A DNA stretch of 64,000 bases from the NCBI GenBank assembly GCA_949987565.1, contig OX465102.1, positions 14,437,020-14,501,019 on the forward strand, in the 5' to 3' direction. Both the position numbers and the translations under genes were made by a program. This stretch comes from Luidia sarsii. Lineage: Eukaryota; Echinodermata; Asteroidea; Paxillosida; Luidiidae. Of the stretch, positions 1 through 9,600 are shown piece by piece. The notes beneath the pieces were generated by a model, which did no database searches, was not told where the DNA came from, and saw nothing but the letters and a program-made list of their open reading frames with translations. Within the stretch, counting starts at the first letter, position 1. Every line of letters begins with the position of its first letter.

Positions 1-21
1 CCTGCTTAAAAGAATAGAGGC

Positions 22-110
22 AGACTCGGGCGGGGTTGGAACCCGCGACTCCTACTTTCGAGTGCAGACGTGTTGTCCACTGAACCACCGAGCTGGTCGA
101 GGTCGTGTGG
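22..110 (-). mobile_element. tRNA-like fragment
   Basis: Read on the minus strand, this has a box-A-like TGGTTCAGTGG followed about 35 bases later by a box-B-like GGGTTCCAACCC. This is the spacing of an internal RNA polymerase III promoter. The acceptor stem does not close cleanly, so I read it as a decayed tRNA or tRNA-derived SINE head rather than a working tRNA gene. Confidence 0.35.
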
Positions 111-304
111 TGGATTCTCTGTATAGCGGCAGGTATACCGCGTTCTTGTATTGATATAATTACCAGTACTGATTTTTCGTCGAGGAGAATCTCCTTCAAC
201 AAGGGCTTGACCTTCCCAATCGTGTAAAAACAAAAGGAAGGGAGAACTGACTTTTATGGTCGAAGATATGCAACATTTTATGAATAATTATAAAGATATA
301 GGCC

Positions 305-432
305 TAGCTGACTATTTTGGGAAGGCTGCCATTTTTAGGGAACTCTCAGGCGGTCAAAGCCCCGGTGCGTTCAGCCAGAGGTATGGGGTTCGAGTCCCGG
401 TCCAGTCAAGTTCTCTCTGTATTTTTTTCAAA
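305..432 (+). mobile_element. tRNA-derived SINE, decayed copy
   Basis: The 5' part CTAGCTGACTATTTTGGGAA and the box-B segment GGTTCGAGTCCCGGTCCAGT match the better SINE copies at 34.3 and 54.1 kb. The tRNA-like head is partly degraded and the tail runs into a T-rich stretch. This is the oldest-looking of the full-length copies. Confidence 0.6.
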
Positions 433-528
433 CCATTTGTTTTGTAAACTGTTGTTGAAGGGGGAATGATGACACACAGTGAAGGTATAAGATACATGAC
501 GTCGTTTCAGTTGCACATATTAAATATA

Positions 529-891
529 AAAGGCCCAATACAACATTGGTAAAGGTCAAAAGATTGCCACAGTGTGTTAAACCATGAAACATCCCAAATA
601 AGCAATCCTGCGAAGGTTTTAGCTCAATTGGTGATCTGAGAAAGTAGAAAAAGGTAAAAAAAACCGTCACGGTTTTTGCACAATTCTGTAGTGTAAGAAA
701 TAGTTTATGACTTGTAAGTAATAAACTATTTGTCAATGTTTGAGTGACGATTTCTAGGGAAGTACAGCATCCCAGACCGGTAAGATTCCAACATGAGGAT
801 TCTATCATGACCATCTACAAACTGTGTAAATTGGAAGGAAATCTGTGGACATCGATGTTTTCCGATCTTCCCAATGTTGTATTAGGCCTTT
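529..891 (+). mobile_element. MITE-A copy 1
   Basis: A 363 bp non-coding element with inverted ends AAAGGCCCAATACAACATTGG and CCAATGTTGTATTAGGCCTTT. The interior is the same ordered sequence as copies at 7.9, 21.5 and 53.0 kb, including the inner inverted motif AAACCGTCACGGTTTTTGC. A 128-residue minus-strand ORF inside it is a by-product, because the same ORF is broken in other copies. No transposase is encoded. Confidence 0.85.
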
Positions 892-1321
892 AAGGGCTGA
901 TATTTCCAGATTTAACAACAAGACCAACGCCAATGTTCTATAACAACCAGCCTATAATAGCTTCCTTGTCTTTCACTCTCAGCAATCGCTGCTCCCCTGA
1001 AACAATTTTCGAACTTCATCTTCTTTTTCTCTCCCCATTTCTCCTACGGAAGCACCAAAATGACATCTTACTTGATGACTTAGCAAGATTATAACTTGTA
1101 TCTTGTCAAGTCGTCCAGTAAGATGGCGCAATATCCTTATCGAGCAAAATTATGTAAATGTGTTTTTGCCTATACTATGTCGACTTGGGCGTTATAGAGT
1201 ACATCGCCAATTGCTTTCAGGAGAATTGAAAAAGCAAACCGACCAAGCACGATAATCTGTCATGACTACATTATAAAGGTTGATAGGTCGGCATGGCAAT
1301 GGATATTATGTCGAGTAGATT
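892..1321. other. No recognisable feature
   Basis: Mixed-composition DNA with no long ORF, no tandem repeat and no match to the families defined in this window. Confidence 0.5.
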
Positions 1322-1675
1322 TTGTTCGTTGTCCCTTCTGTATGCACCTTCGCTTGTAGCACACGCTTTGCTACAGCTTCGCACCCCTTTACTGTTTCTG
1401 TTCCGAAGTGCAGTACTGTGAAATGTTCCAATAGCTTCTTCCCCTGTACTGCTACGCTTTGGAACTCTCTCTACCTATACTGTACGTCCTGTTTTCCATC
1501 TTCGTACACTATGAACTGGATCAGTTCAAGAGGAACGTGAATAGATATCTTCGTTCCATTTGACTCTGTTTTCTTTCTTTATCTGTCGATTCCTCTTCTA
1601 TTTTTCCTGCACCCATCACCTCGAGTGGCCTAGTATAAGGCCTTGTGTTTGGCGATCTTTTATATTTTTTTTAAA
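1322..1675 (+). pseudogene. 3' end of a non-LTR retrotransposon (reverse transcriptase C-terminus and 3' UTR)
   Basis: One frame reads ...SFFPCTATLWNSL and, after a frameshift, the next frame reads LDQFKRNVNRYLRSI followed by a stop at about 1550. The pattern SFFP-x-T-x-x-LWNSL...CFP...FK-x-x-VNRYL is the usual C-terminal tail of CR1/Jockey-like reverse transcriptases of marine invertebrates. The 3' UTR carries CACCTCGAGTGGCCT, close to CACCTTGAGTGGCCT at 35.75 kb. It is 5'-truncated and frameshifted, so it is dead. The clade assignment is inference. Confidence 0.7.
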
Positions 1676-2469
1676 GTCATGCCGCCGAGTATGATGGCAC
1701 TTAGGAGCTGCCGTACTCTCTCCAGTGGTTCTCTCTTCGCCTTGCCTGTCTGCAAAGCCGCAGCTGTTGTCGGTCACAACCAGAGACACCAGTCAGAAAA
1801 GTCGGAAATAGAAAACCCCACAGTACCTACAGGCTACAGCCTATCACCCCTGTGGGTTTTTGCTGTCTTAAAAGTCCGTTACCAGATCCGAATGATTCCC
1901 GGACACAAATCTTCTGGTTAACATATTTTTTCCTCGGCCTAATTCACCTGCCCCCCCCCCCCAAAAAAAATATTAAAAAAAGAGAGGGGAGGTTTCGAAA
2001 AACGGCTAATTGCGACAACATGAAACAACACTGTGGGGGAGGGGAAGGGTTTTTTTCTTGGCTGCGGGTGAGGGGGGAGGAAGGAATGCCACAAAGCAAA
2101 AAAAATGTCTGGGTGGAATTTTATTAATCTATTTCTCTCTCTTTCTTTCCAGGCCGCAAACATTCTCTTGTCAAGCGCAGGTGTTTTGTAATGGAAGTGG
2201 TTTTTTTTCTTTTATATCAGGTGCCCCTGGCCCTAATTGTATTAGCTCCTGAGGCTTACATGACCCCCCCCTCTTCCCAACCCACCCCTCCTCCCAACCC
2301 ACCCCCCTCCCATCCACCCACCCACCCAACCTCAACCCCAACCCCCAACTCCCACACAAACCTCCTCATATGTTCGGCTTGAAATTATACAGGTACATGT
2401 ATAGTAGTAATGCACACGTGGTTTCAGCCACGCCAGATCCAATCTCGTTCAATCGTGGATATACATTTT
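1676..2469. other. Gene-free stretch with homopolymer and C-rich tracts
   Basis: Holds a C-run joined to an A-run at about 1951-1969, a G-rich segment at 2035-2090 and a CCCACCC-rich simple repeat at 2265-2350. The short ORFs overlap these low-complexity tracts on both strands and show no protein-like features. Confidence 0.55.
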
Positions 2470-2482
2470 TTTTGTTTCTTGA

Positions 2483-2651
2483 AGATATTGCAAAAAAAAA
2501 CTGTTGCAAACTGCCCACTGACTGAAATGAGCTGCAATACACACATCTCAAAAGTTAGAGGGCCTGACGTTTCGATCCTAGCAGGACCTTTCTTCGCCTT
2601 TGAGAAATGTCCTGATGATGGAATCGAAACGTCAGGCCCTCTAACTTTTTA
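2483..2651 (-). mobile_element. FB-D palindromic element, copy 1
   Basis: The tail comes first (GTTGCAAACTGCCCACTGACTG), then two facing arms of AGAGGGCCTGACGTTTCGATC that form a hairpin of about 90 bp. It is flanked by imperfect 13 bp direct repeats, TTTTGTTTCTTGA (2470-2482) and TATTTTTTCTTGA (2652-2664), with 11 of 13 identical. The right arm carries CTGATGATGG where other copies have CTGCTAGG. Confidence 0.75.
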
Positions 2652-2675
2652 TATTTTTTCTTGACAAACTAATAC

Positions 2676-2775
2676 AATAGGTCCTAGAGGGACTGACGTT
2701 TCGATAGTTGCAGGACCTTCCTCGTAGGTAGAATCAAAGGTCTAGGTATAGGAGCAAAACGTCAGGCCCTCTATT
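2676..2775. mobile_element. FB-D palindrome, diverged copy 2
   Basis: Two inverted arms, GAGGGACTGACGTTTCGATA and AAAACGTCAGGCCCTCTA, face each other across a short centre. The centre has drifted and the one-sided tail is missing. It lies 12 bp downstream of the target repeat of copy 1. Confidence 0.6.
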
Positions 2776-2805
2776 TTTTTGTGGAAATTTACCTTTTGTT
2801 CATTT

Positions 2806-3172
2806 AAAGCCCCCACACAACATTGGTCAAGGTCAAAGAATAGCATCCATACGTTGTCTGATCCCACATAATGCATGAAATAGCACACCTGTGAAAAATT
2901 CAGCTCAATCAGCAAACCGAGTCTCGAGAAAATTGTGAAAACCCCTTCATTTGTTTCGCGAAAATGCAGCATTCAACGCCGTACTGTTCCGAAAAATAGT
3001 TTAGATCTCGGTGAGACGTAGACGATTTCTTTTAGTCTTTTCTCCCAAAATACAACATTTTAGGCAAGGTTTCTACTATAACCATCTTCAAACTGTATAA
3101 CTATAAGTTTCATGTAAAATCTGTGAACATTTCTGTTTTTCTATCTTAACAATGTTGTGTAGGGGCTAGTTT
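2806..3172 (+). mobile_element. MITE-B copy 1
   Basis: Begins TTTAAAGCCCCCACACAACA and ends in AACAATGTTGTGTAGGGGCT. The interior (GAATAGCATCCATACGTTGT, TGAAATAGCACACCTGTGAA, CTTCATTTGTTTCGCGAAAA) is shared in the same order with copies at 19.1, 26.9, 60.5 and 61.8 kb. It has no coding capacity. Confidence 0.85.
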
Positions 3173-3196
3173 AAGTCAGTGAGCCCTGACAGTACG

Positions 3197-3339
3197 TCGA
3201 TTTCACAAAGCCTTGCGATGCATCGTAACTCAACTTACGATGGATAACCCATCGTAAGTTGTGACACACCATGTGGTTTCTGTGCAGTGCTCGTTGTCTT
3301 GCGATTGATCGTAAGTTACGATGGGTTTGGTGAAATCGA
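3197..3339. mobile_element. Hairpin-C copy 1
   Basis: A 143 bp element with inverted ends TCGATTTCACAAAG and GGTGAAATCGA. Inside are two facing blocks, TTACGATGGATAACCCATCG and GATCGTAAGTTACGATGGG, so the whole element can fold on itself. The same structure occurs at 4.87 kb and, interrupted, at 8.46 kb. Confidence 0.8.
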
Positions 3340-3848
3340 CTGCTGAGCAGTTATCATAATTTTGGTAGGCCTGTGCATTACAGTTCAATCGTGGTTATAT
3401 TTTCTTGGGCGGGACAGTCTTCAGAAAGTTTCAGAAATTTAAAGGGCCCGACGTTCAGATCGCCTTCAGCGAAATCACCAAAACGAAAACACCGAATGTG
3501 AGAATATATCGATGGAACCGGGAACCTTCATCTGCTCTGTGCATTACACCGGCACGGGTGCACGATGGCAATCGCAGACTCACTCGCTAACACGCAGGAG
3601 TCATGGAAACAATATGTGAGAATAGGGAGCGGGGAGGGGGAGAGGGGGTGGGATGTGGTGTGGGGGGCCGGGGGAGGGGGCTGAGGGGTAGCAGCTTCGT
3701 GGAGAGAAAGTGAGGGGAAGCGAGACAGTACTATCTTTTTCCCCACCGCACTGGGGCCAAAAAGTCTTTACTATAGACCTAAATGGATATCCAGACCAGG
3801 GAGAGATGGGGGAAAGGGGTGAATTCAGAATGGACCTAACAGATCAGT
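3340..3848. other. Gene-free stretch
   Basis: Contains a short FB-D-like scrap (AAAGGGCCCGACGTTCAGAT at about 3440) and a G-rich tract at 3625-3690. The ORFs here are short and unremarkable. Confidence 0.5.
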
Positions 3849-3921
3849 CAATTTTCTCTTCGGTGTGTGAAAACCTCTGGCCTCTGTCTGTCTGTCTGTC
3901 TTTCTCTTTCTCCTCTCTCTT

Positions 3922-3990
<69 letters not shown>

Positions 3991-4050
3991 GTCTCTGTCT
4001 CTCTCTATCTATCTCCCTCCCTCTCTTTCTCTCTCCCTCTCTCTGCGTTC
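3849..4050. repeat. CT microsatellite with a conserved left flank
   Basis: TCTG repeats pass into a long (CT)n run. The left flank GTGTGTGAAAACCTCTGGCC (from 3863) followed by TCTGTCTG also borders the large GA array at 16.47 kb in inverted orientation. The Ser/Leu-rich ORFs over this tract are low-complexity artefacts. Confidence 0.9.
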
Positions 4051-4865
4051 CCCACTGGGTGCATCATTCCCTATTCCCAAGGACGGGGGACTTTAGTGGC
4101 CCAATGCTGTTTTAACAGATTCCAATATCCCCCCACCCTCCTTCACTTTCTCCAATGCACCAACCCCAACTAGTCGATTTTGCCTCGGATATTATTTAGC
4201 ATGGCTTTGGGGGGAAAGCGAGTTTACGTGGATGTTTGCAAAACGCATTTCGCCGGACCAAATCTCCGCATCGGCCATGCTCCGCAAAACATCTCCTGGC
4301 TCGTTAGCCGTTCCATCGGTTTCGTTGCAAAAGAAAAGAGGCTGTACCGTCAATTCTAAAACCGGTTGCTTTCTGGACTGACCCGACACACATCTGGAAC
4401 TTTGAAAGAGCCCGATGTTTCGATCCTAGCAGGGCTTTTCTCAAAGGCAGAGCGGTGGAATTCAGTCTCTGCGGAAGGTATAGACCTACTGCCTGAATTT
4501 AAAAGCGATGTCCCCTAAACCGTTAGGAATTCAATGCTTGTGGAATGTCAGTTGAAATGATCATCCCGTCAACGTCAACACAAAAGTACACTCTGTGACG
4601 CAATCTAGACGATTGCATATAATTTCTGAACCCATTGTACCAACTTGTAACGTAAAAAGTCGACAAGAACCAGTTGGGAATTGTGTATGGTACTTGTATC
4701 TAGATGACCACACTGAGTGAGTGTACTCGAGAAGTTGAGAAAAATATTGCATTGAATATTCCGACGATGGAGAAGCTGATGTTCCAAAAGTCTACTCATT
4801 CTTTCCCGTCTGTTTAATAGTCTTGAAGTGCAATCCATGAGTTGTTGACTAACACAGCTGGGCTG
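4051..4865. other. Gene-free stretch with one FB-D arm
   Basis: A single FB-D arm (AGCCCGATGTTTCGATCCTA) is visible at 4398-4450, without a partner arm or tail. The rest is mixed sequence. Overlapping 63-77 residue minus-strand ORFs at 4561-4838 have no recognisable motif. Confidence 0.5.
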
Positions 4866-5010
4866 GGTTTCACAAAGCCTTACCGTACGATGTATCGCAA
4901 CTCAACTTACGATGAATAACCCATCGTAAGTTGTTTAAGGCCGTGTGGTTTCTGTGCATCGCTCCTCGTCTTGCGATTGATCGTAAGTTACGATGGGTTT
5001 GGTGAAATCG
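4866..5010. mobile_element. Hairpin-C copy 2
   Basis: Same order as copy 1: TTTCACAAAGCCTTAC, facing blocks TTACGATGAATAACCCATCG and GATCGTAAGTTACGATGGG, then GGTGAAATCG. Arms and loop are collinear with copy 1 with scattered substitutions. Confidence 0.8.
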
Positions 5011-5395
5011 TCCCCTGAATTGGCACATAGAATGCTCTTTGGGTATAATTGTGCACAATCGTGGTGGCTTTGTGGAGTTCTCCAAGGGGTTTCTTGTATA
5101 TAGGCCTACGGTACTAGTCTATGACTAAAACCATGGTACGGTAACCATTAATGTATATCAAAAAAGCTTTATGGCTTATCAGGTATAAATAAACATAACC
5201 GAGGTAACAATCAAGGATTTCCTCGTTGCTGCTTCAGGGTGTTCATCTTGTTTCACATCTAGGCCTACTATCTTATCTATCTATTGATTCAACCCAGTTT
5301 CCCCGTTTGTTTGTCTATTTTACACCGGTCGAGTGGCTCGTTTCCCATGGACTAATCGACTCGTTTAATAGGCTAACCCCCTAACAATTTGTTTG
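5011..5395. other. No recognisable feature
   Basis: AT-leaning mixed sequence with AGGCCTA words at 5103 and 5262. No ORF of note and no repeat family match. Confidence 0.45.
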
Positions 5396-5870
5396 TAATA
5401 TATAACCCGAATCCTGCAAAATACTGCAATCCTACCTTGTTCAAAGCTCCATGTGACCTTAATCCTGCAAAATCCTACAGTACTGGCTACTGTGGACCAT
5501 TGCCTGAATCCTGCAAAATCCTGCACTGAGCTTGTGGAGTTAGTCCACATTCTAAACAAGGACTCTTTTCAGCTTAGAACAATGGGCCCTTTTTCGAACG
5601 GATAATCTCTTGACAAAAGCCACAACGACATCCGAATTGTGACAAGCATCCTGCATTTTCCTACAGACAAAATTATGCCTTATGCCCTCAACCATGCACA
5701 TTCCTACAGTGTGTCGACTCCCATGTGCCCTCAATCCTGCAAAATCCTTCTCCAAGACTTTGAAACTAGTACCGTAGCCTGCATCCTGCATTTTCCTACA
5801 GTGACATAAATCTCTAATGCCCTGAATCCTGCAGAATCCTGCAAAAAGGCAAATAGGATTCTGCAGGATT
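5396..5870. repeat. Degenerate TCCTGCAAAATCCTGCA repeat
   Basis: The word AATCCTGCAAAATCCTGCA recurs at irregular spacing about every 50-100 bp, together with a variant ATCCTGCATTTTCCTACAG. It ends in a small inverted pair, AATCCTGCAGAATCCTGCA and AGGATTCTGCAGGATT. This looks like an old tandem array of longer units that has drifted. Confidence 0.65.
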
Positions 5871-6192
5871 TGGCTGTATGGTTGAATTTACCAGTTTTAT
5901 TACTGGGCAGAGGTTGGCCGGTAAAAGTAACCGTCGGAATCTGTTTAAGTAGACGAGATGAAATTTTACAAAGCCATTTCCACTCAGCCCAATCGACTAG
6001 TTTAAAGCACAGAGCAAGCCTTGGCTGTATGGTTCAATCTACCTGGTCAATGTTATTACTGGGCAGAGGTTGGCCGGTAAAAGTAACTGTCGGAATCTAA
6101 AGTGACCGAGATGAAATTTTGACTGAGCCGTTTCCACTGGACTTGGGAAAAGCAACCATCGTCTCGGTGAGACGAATCAAGTCCAGTGGTAA
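5866..6192. mobile_element. K-family element, internally duplicated
   Basis: A block starting TTGGCTGTATGGTT and containing ACTGGGCAGAGGTTGGCCGG then TAAAAGTAAC(C/T)GTCGGAATC occurs twice in tandem (about 5866-5997 and 6025-6139). The second copy ends in GCCGTTTCCACTGGACTT and an inverted AAGTCCAGTGG. The same GGGCAGAGGTTGGCCGGTAA word recurs at 17.63 kb. Confidence 0.65.
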
Positions 6193-6600
6193 CCTCAGTA
6201 TGTTTATATAGAAGATTTGAAGGTGTGCATGGTGGAAGCATTGCTACTCCTACCTCCATAGTGGAAGTACCAGGACTTGGATAGTATAGGCCTATACACA
6301 CTGCCCAAAACGTTGAGTTACTGGATCTTTTCAGAGCCACACTATTGCACGGTGTCACCGCGCACCTTCCACTCAGCATATGCCTGTTGTAAAGTCCTGA
6401 TCCCAAAACTGAAAGACGATAACAAACCGGGTTCAGCCCGAGTTCAAGACAGCTTGGATGAGAATCCAGCACTCGGCATTCCCCCTTTTTAGTATTATTA
6501 TTATTATTATTATTTTTTTTTTTGGGGGGGGTTGGGTTGGTAAAGACTAGGGCCTACATCCGGGAAAGCCGTCAACATTATCGTGGCAGTAGTCTCCAAA
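6193..6600. other. Gene-free stretch with an FB-E-like scrap
   Basis: ATCTTTTCAGAGCCACACTA and CACGGTGTCACCGC at 6325-6365 resemble the end of FB-E (45.7 kb). An ATT repeat and a T-run joined to a G-run follow at 6490-6530. Confidence 0.5.
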
Positions 6601-7262
6601 CACGTTAGTACGGAAGCCCGATCTGGCCAGGTTTTCTAAATATTTTTTTTTTTTTTTTGGCGAATTAACGCAATAGCTTTGCGAAATAACGCAATAGCTT
6701 TGCGAAATACGCAATAGCTTTGCGAAATACGCAATAGCTTTGCGAAATAACGCAATAGCTTTGCGAAATACGCAATAGCTTTGCGAAATAACGCAATAGC
6801 TTTGCGAAATAACGCAATAATATTGCAGGGAGGTAGGGAGACAGGGAGGGAGGTAGGGAGGCAGCGAGGCAGGGAAGGGAGGTAGGGAGACAGCGAGGCA
6901 GGGAAGGGAGGTAGGGAGGGAGGCAGGCAGGCAGGGAGGCAGGGAGAAAGTCTGCGTTATTTCGCAATAGTATTGCTTTATTTTGCAAAGTTATTGCGTT
7001 ATTTCGCAAAGTTTTCATTTGCGTTATTTCGCAAAGTTTTCATTTGCGTTATTTCGCAAAGCTATTGCGTTATTTCGCAAAGCTATTGCGTTATTTCGCA
7101 AAGCTATTGCGTTATTTCGAAAAGCTATTGCGTTATTTCGCAAAGCTATTGCGTTATTTCGCAAAGCTATTGCGTTATTTCGCAAAGTTATTGCGTTATT
7201 TCGCAATAAAAAAAGGTTGTTAGACAACCTGGCCCGGTTGGGCTTCCGTACGTTCGTCCCAC
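6601..7262. mobile_element. Inverted tandem-array element with 21-mer arms
   Basis: The left arm (6660-6825) is about eight copies of AATAGCTTTGCGAAATAACGC, some one base short. The right arm (6950-7208) is about ten copies of the reverse complement GCGTTATTTCGCAAAGCTATT. The centre is a GGGAGGTAGGGAGGCAGG purine repeat. Outer inverted ends GTACGGAAGCCCGATCTGGC and GGGCTTCCGTAC (about 6609 and 7239) bracket the whole. The ORFs here are repeats of CVISQSYC or NNAIALR and are not genes. Confidence 0.85.
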
Positions 7263-7879
7263 ATCGTGACACGTTGGAAAGCCATCGAACAATGCAACAC
7301 CCCCCTTGCTGTAACGACAGTCATCTGGGAAAGAAAAAAACGGGGAAATTTTATTTCATTTTTTCTCCACTCCGTCGAGACCCCCCCCCAAAAAAAAAAA
7401 AAAAAAAAAAAACAGGCACGCAGAAGGAAATGTCCGGGAGGAAATTCCGCTGCAATTTAGAGCGAAACTCCTTGTTCCCTGATGATGACTTCTACACATT
7501 GCATTTCTGTTCTGATCTTATCTGGATATTTTTTTTTTATTTGCAAAGGAGCTGGCGTTAACATTCCACAATGAAATAAGAAAAGAGAGAGAGAGAGAGT
7601 GTGTGTAAGATGTGCGAGTTGTTTACTAAGGTTTGTTTCCTTTGAAGACACTTATATACGTGGACTCGAAAAAAAAATTGAACTCTTGGGCAGTTGACTG
7701 AGGTGAAGCCATACTGAAAACTGAACGAGTTTCCATTTGCTTTCGACGGGACATAAAAAAACCCAAAGGCAACCAAATTTTAAAACAAAAGCCTCTGTAT
7801 CGTTAATATCATGATAGTCGATATACAAAAGTGATTCCGGGACATAATGTGGCAGTGAAAGTTTATATATATATTTTTT
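7263..7879. other. Gene-free stretch
   Basis: A C-run joined to a long A-run (7381-7411), a short GAGAGA repeat at 7583-7600 and an AT repeat next to MITE-A. No ORF shows protein-like composition. Confidence 0.5.
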
Positions 7880-8244
7880 AAAGGCCCAATACAACATTGG
7901 TAAAGGTCAAAATATTGCCACAGTTTGTGTGTTAAACCATTAAATTTCCCAAAACAGCAATCCTGCGAAAGTTTGAGCTCAAATGGTGATCTGAGTAGAA
8001 ATAGGTAAAAAAAAAAACCGTCACGGTTTTTGCACCATTCTGTAGTGTAAGAACTTGTTTATGACTTGCGAGTAATAAACTATTTGTCGATGTTTGAGTG
8101 GAGATTTCTAGGGAAGTACAGCATCCCAGACCGTAAGATTTCAACATGAGGATTCTATCGTGACCATCTACAAACTGTGTAAATTTGAAGGAAATCTGTG
8201 GACATCGATGTTTTCCGATTTTCCCAATGTTGTATTTGGCCTTT
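7880..8244 (+). mobile_element. MITE-A copy 2
   Basis: A full-length 365 bp copy, AAAGGCCCAATACAACATTG to GGCCTTT, collinear with copies 1 and 4. Both ends are preceded or followed by bases that complete TTTAAAGG and CCTTTAAA, so TTAA is present at each border. Confidence 0.85.
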
Positions 8245-8295
8245 AAAGACTTGAAGCCACTCTCGAAATATAATTATGACAATTTATGGGAGGCT

Positions 8296-8368
8296 ATCAC
8301 ATAGGCCTAATGGTAGAACACCCGGTTATGTAAAAGCAGTGCCTCTGGTTCAAATCCCAGTCAAGGCA
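8296..8368 (+). mobile_element. tRNA-like sequence
   Basis: TAGGCCTAATGGTAGAACAC followed by CTGGTTCAAATCCCAGTCAA resembles box A and box B of a tRNA at roughly the right spacing. The arms do not pair as a full cloverleaf. It differs from the main SINE family, so it is probably a separate tRNA-derived relic. Confidence 0.4.
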
Positions 8369-8463
8369 TTTTATCGACACTCTTTTCAGACTTCATTTTA
8401 GTATACATGTATATAGAAAGATAGAAGAAAGAAGAGCAGGAAACACTGCATCTCTCCAAGGGT

Positions 8464-9244
8464 GGATTTCACAAATCCTTACGATGCATCGTAACGCAAC
8501 TTACGATGGATAACCTATCGTAAGTTGTGTTACGTTGTATCAGTGTACAGTGTATGGTTTCTGTGCATCGCTCATCGCCGTGCGATTGATCGTAATGTAG
8601 GGATTCGGGTTTATCTTTGGACACCCCTGGAGCATGCCTTGCGTGTTCACTGCCAGTATTATAGTTGATACAAATACGCGAGCTAAAATAGGACTCACCA
8701 CATGCACACTTTAATTATGCACTCTAATGGTTTCTTCTGGTTTTGTGAGTGTATACCGAGGCGGCTTAATACCGTAGGTCCTCTAAGTTTGTCCCTCGGT
8801 GAGAGACCTTCAACAGGTCGTAAAACTGAGAGTGAGGGTTGGGGCTAACCCCCCCCCCCCCTGCGGGACACACACCACTGTTCGACCCGATTGGAGACAA
8901 CAACCTTTCTCAGCTCTTCCCGATCCCATCTGAACAAGATGCGGAGAGTGTTTTCTGGTGTATACTGTACTTGAATAGACCGTTAGCGGTATCTGGGGGT
9001 GTCTTTGTCTTCTTCTGTCTTTTGTGACATTCTTTGTAATAAAGAGATTGGAGAGATCGGGCCTCCAAAGAATGCGTCGAGCGTTTCCTTAACTTGACGA
9101 CCAGTCCCCGAATCGGGACTACACAGTCCCATCTGCATCTGGCGGCTGACGGGAGCCGTCGCCGTACTTTCAGTCGGGCGGCCGTAGTCGCCTCGCTGCT
9201 AAGCTTACTCGCTGCAGTAAGTCAGATGGGTTTGGTGAAATCGA
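8464..9244. mobile_element. Hairpin-C copy 3, split by a solo LTR
   Basis: The left part (8464-8595) runs collinear with copies 1 and 2 up to GATTGATCGTAA. The right part resumes at 9217 with GTAAGTCAGATGGGTTTGGTGAAATCGAC. The 621 bp between are absent from the other two copies, so this copy was interrupted after it inserted. Confidence 0.8.
8596..9216 (+). mobile_element. Solo LTR of an LTR retrotransposon
   Basis: A 621 bp insert begins TGTAGGGATT and ends CTCGCTGCA, giving the TG...CA termini of retroviral-type LTRs (TGTAG against CTGCA). It is flanked by a 4 bp duplication GTAA (8592-8595 and 9217-9220) of its Hairpin-C target. A polyadenylation signal AATAAAG lies at about 9039, some 180 bp from the right end. 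No internal coding region is present, so it is the usual recombination product. A 4-5 bp duplication fits Ty3/gypsy or BEL, which I cannot separate here. Confidence 0.75.
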
Positions 9245-9484
9245 CTACAGAGGACAGACACAAACTATCCACAAACTGTCGATGAAGAGTTGTATATGTA
9301 AGGGTTTGCAGTGGCACCATGATCTTTTTTGAAATATCTGGCTCCAGAATAATTATACACTCGTTCGCGTCACTATACTCATTCTCCAAAAGAGACCGTG
9401 CTCACGGTATCATCGCAGATATTATGCGCCGTGAACCCACCCACCATGCAAACCTTCAAATCTCATGCACTCATTTCCATGAAG

Positions 9485-9600
9485 TAAAAAAAAAACGGTT
9501 GCAAACTGCTCACAGACTAAGATGACCTGCAATACAAAAATCTCAAAAGTTAGAGGGCCCGACGTTTCGATCCTAAGAGGACCTTTCTCAAAGGCAATTA
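9485..9600 (-). mobile_element. FB-D half copy
   Basis: The tail GTTGCAAACTGCTCACAGAC, then CTCAAAAGTTAGAGGGCCCG and a single arm ending CCTTTCTCAAAGGCA. The second arm is missing, so it cannot form the hairpin. It belongs to the GTTAGAGGGCC subfamily. Confidence 0.7.

Noticed and set aside
428..814. 128-codon minus-strand ORF
   Set aside because: It lies within MITE-A, and the equivalent frame is broken in the other copies.
2609..2636. CTGATGA...GAAAC...GTC in an FB-D arm, reminiscent of a hammerhead ribozyme core as found in Penelope-like elements
   Set aside because: Stem I and stem II do not pair around this core, and nearly all other copies have CTGCTAGG instead of CTGATGATGG. Kept only as a reason to search the parent element.
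8296..8368. Functional tRNA gene
   Set aside because: Box A and B words are present but the acceptor and anticodon stems do not pair.
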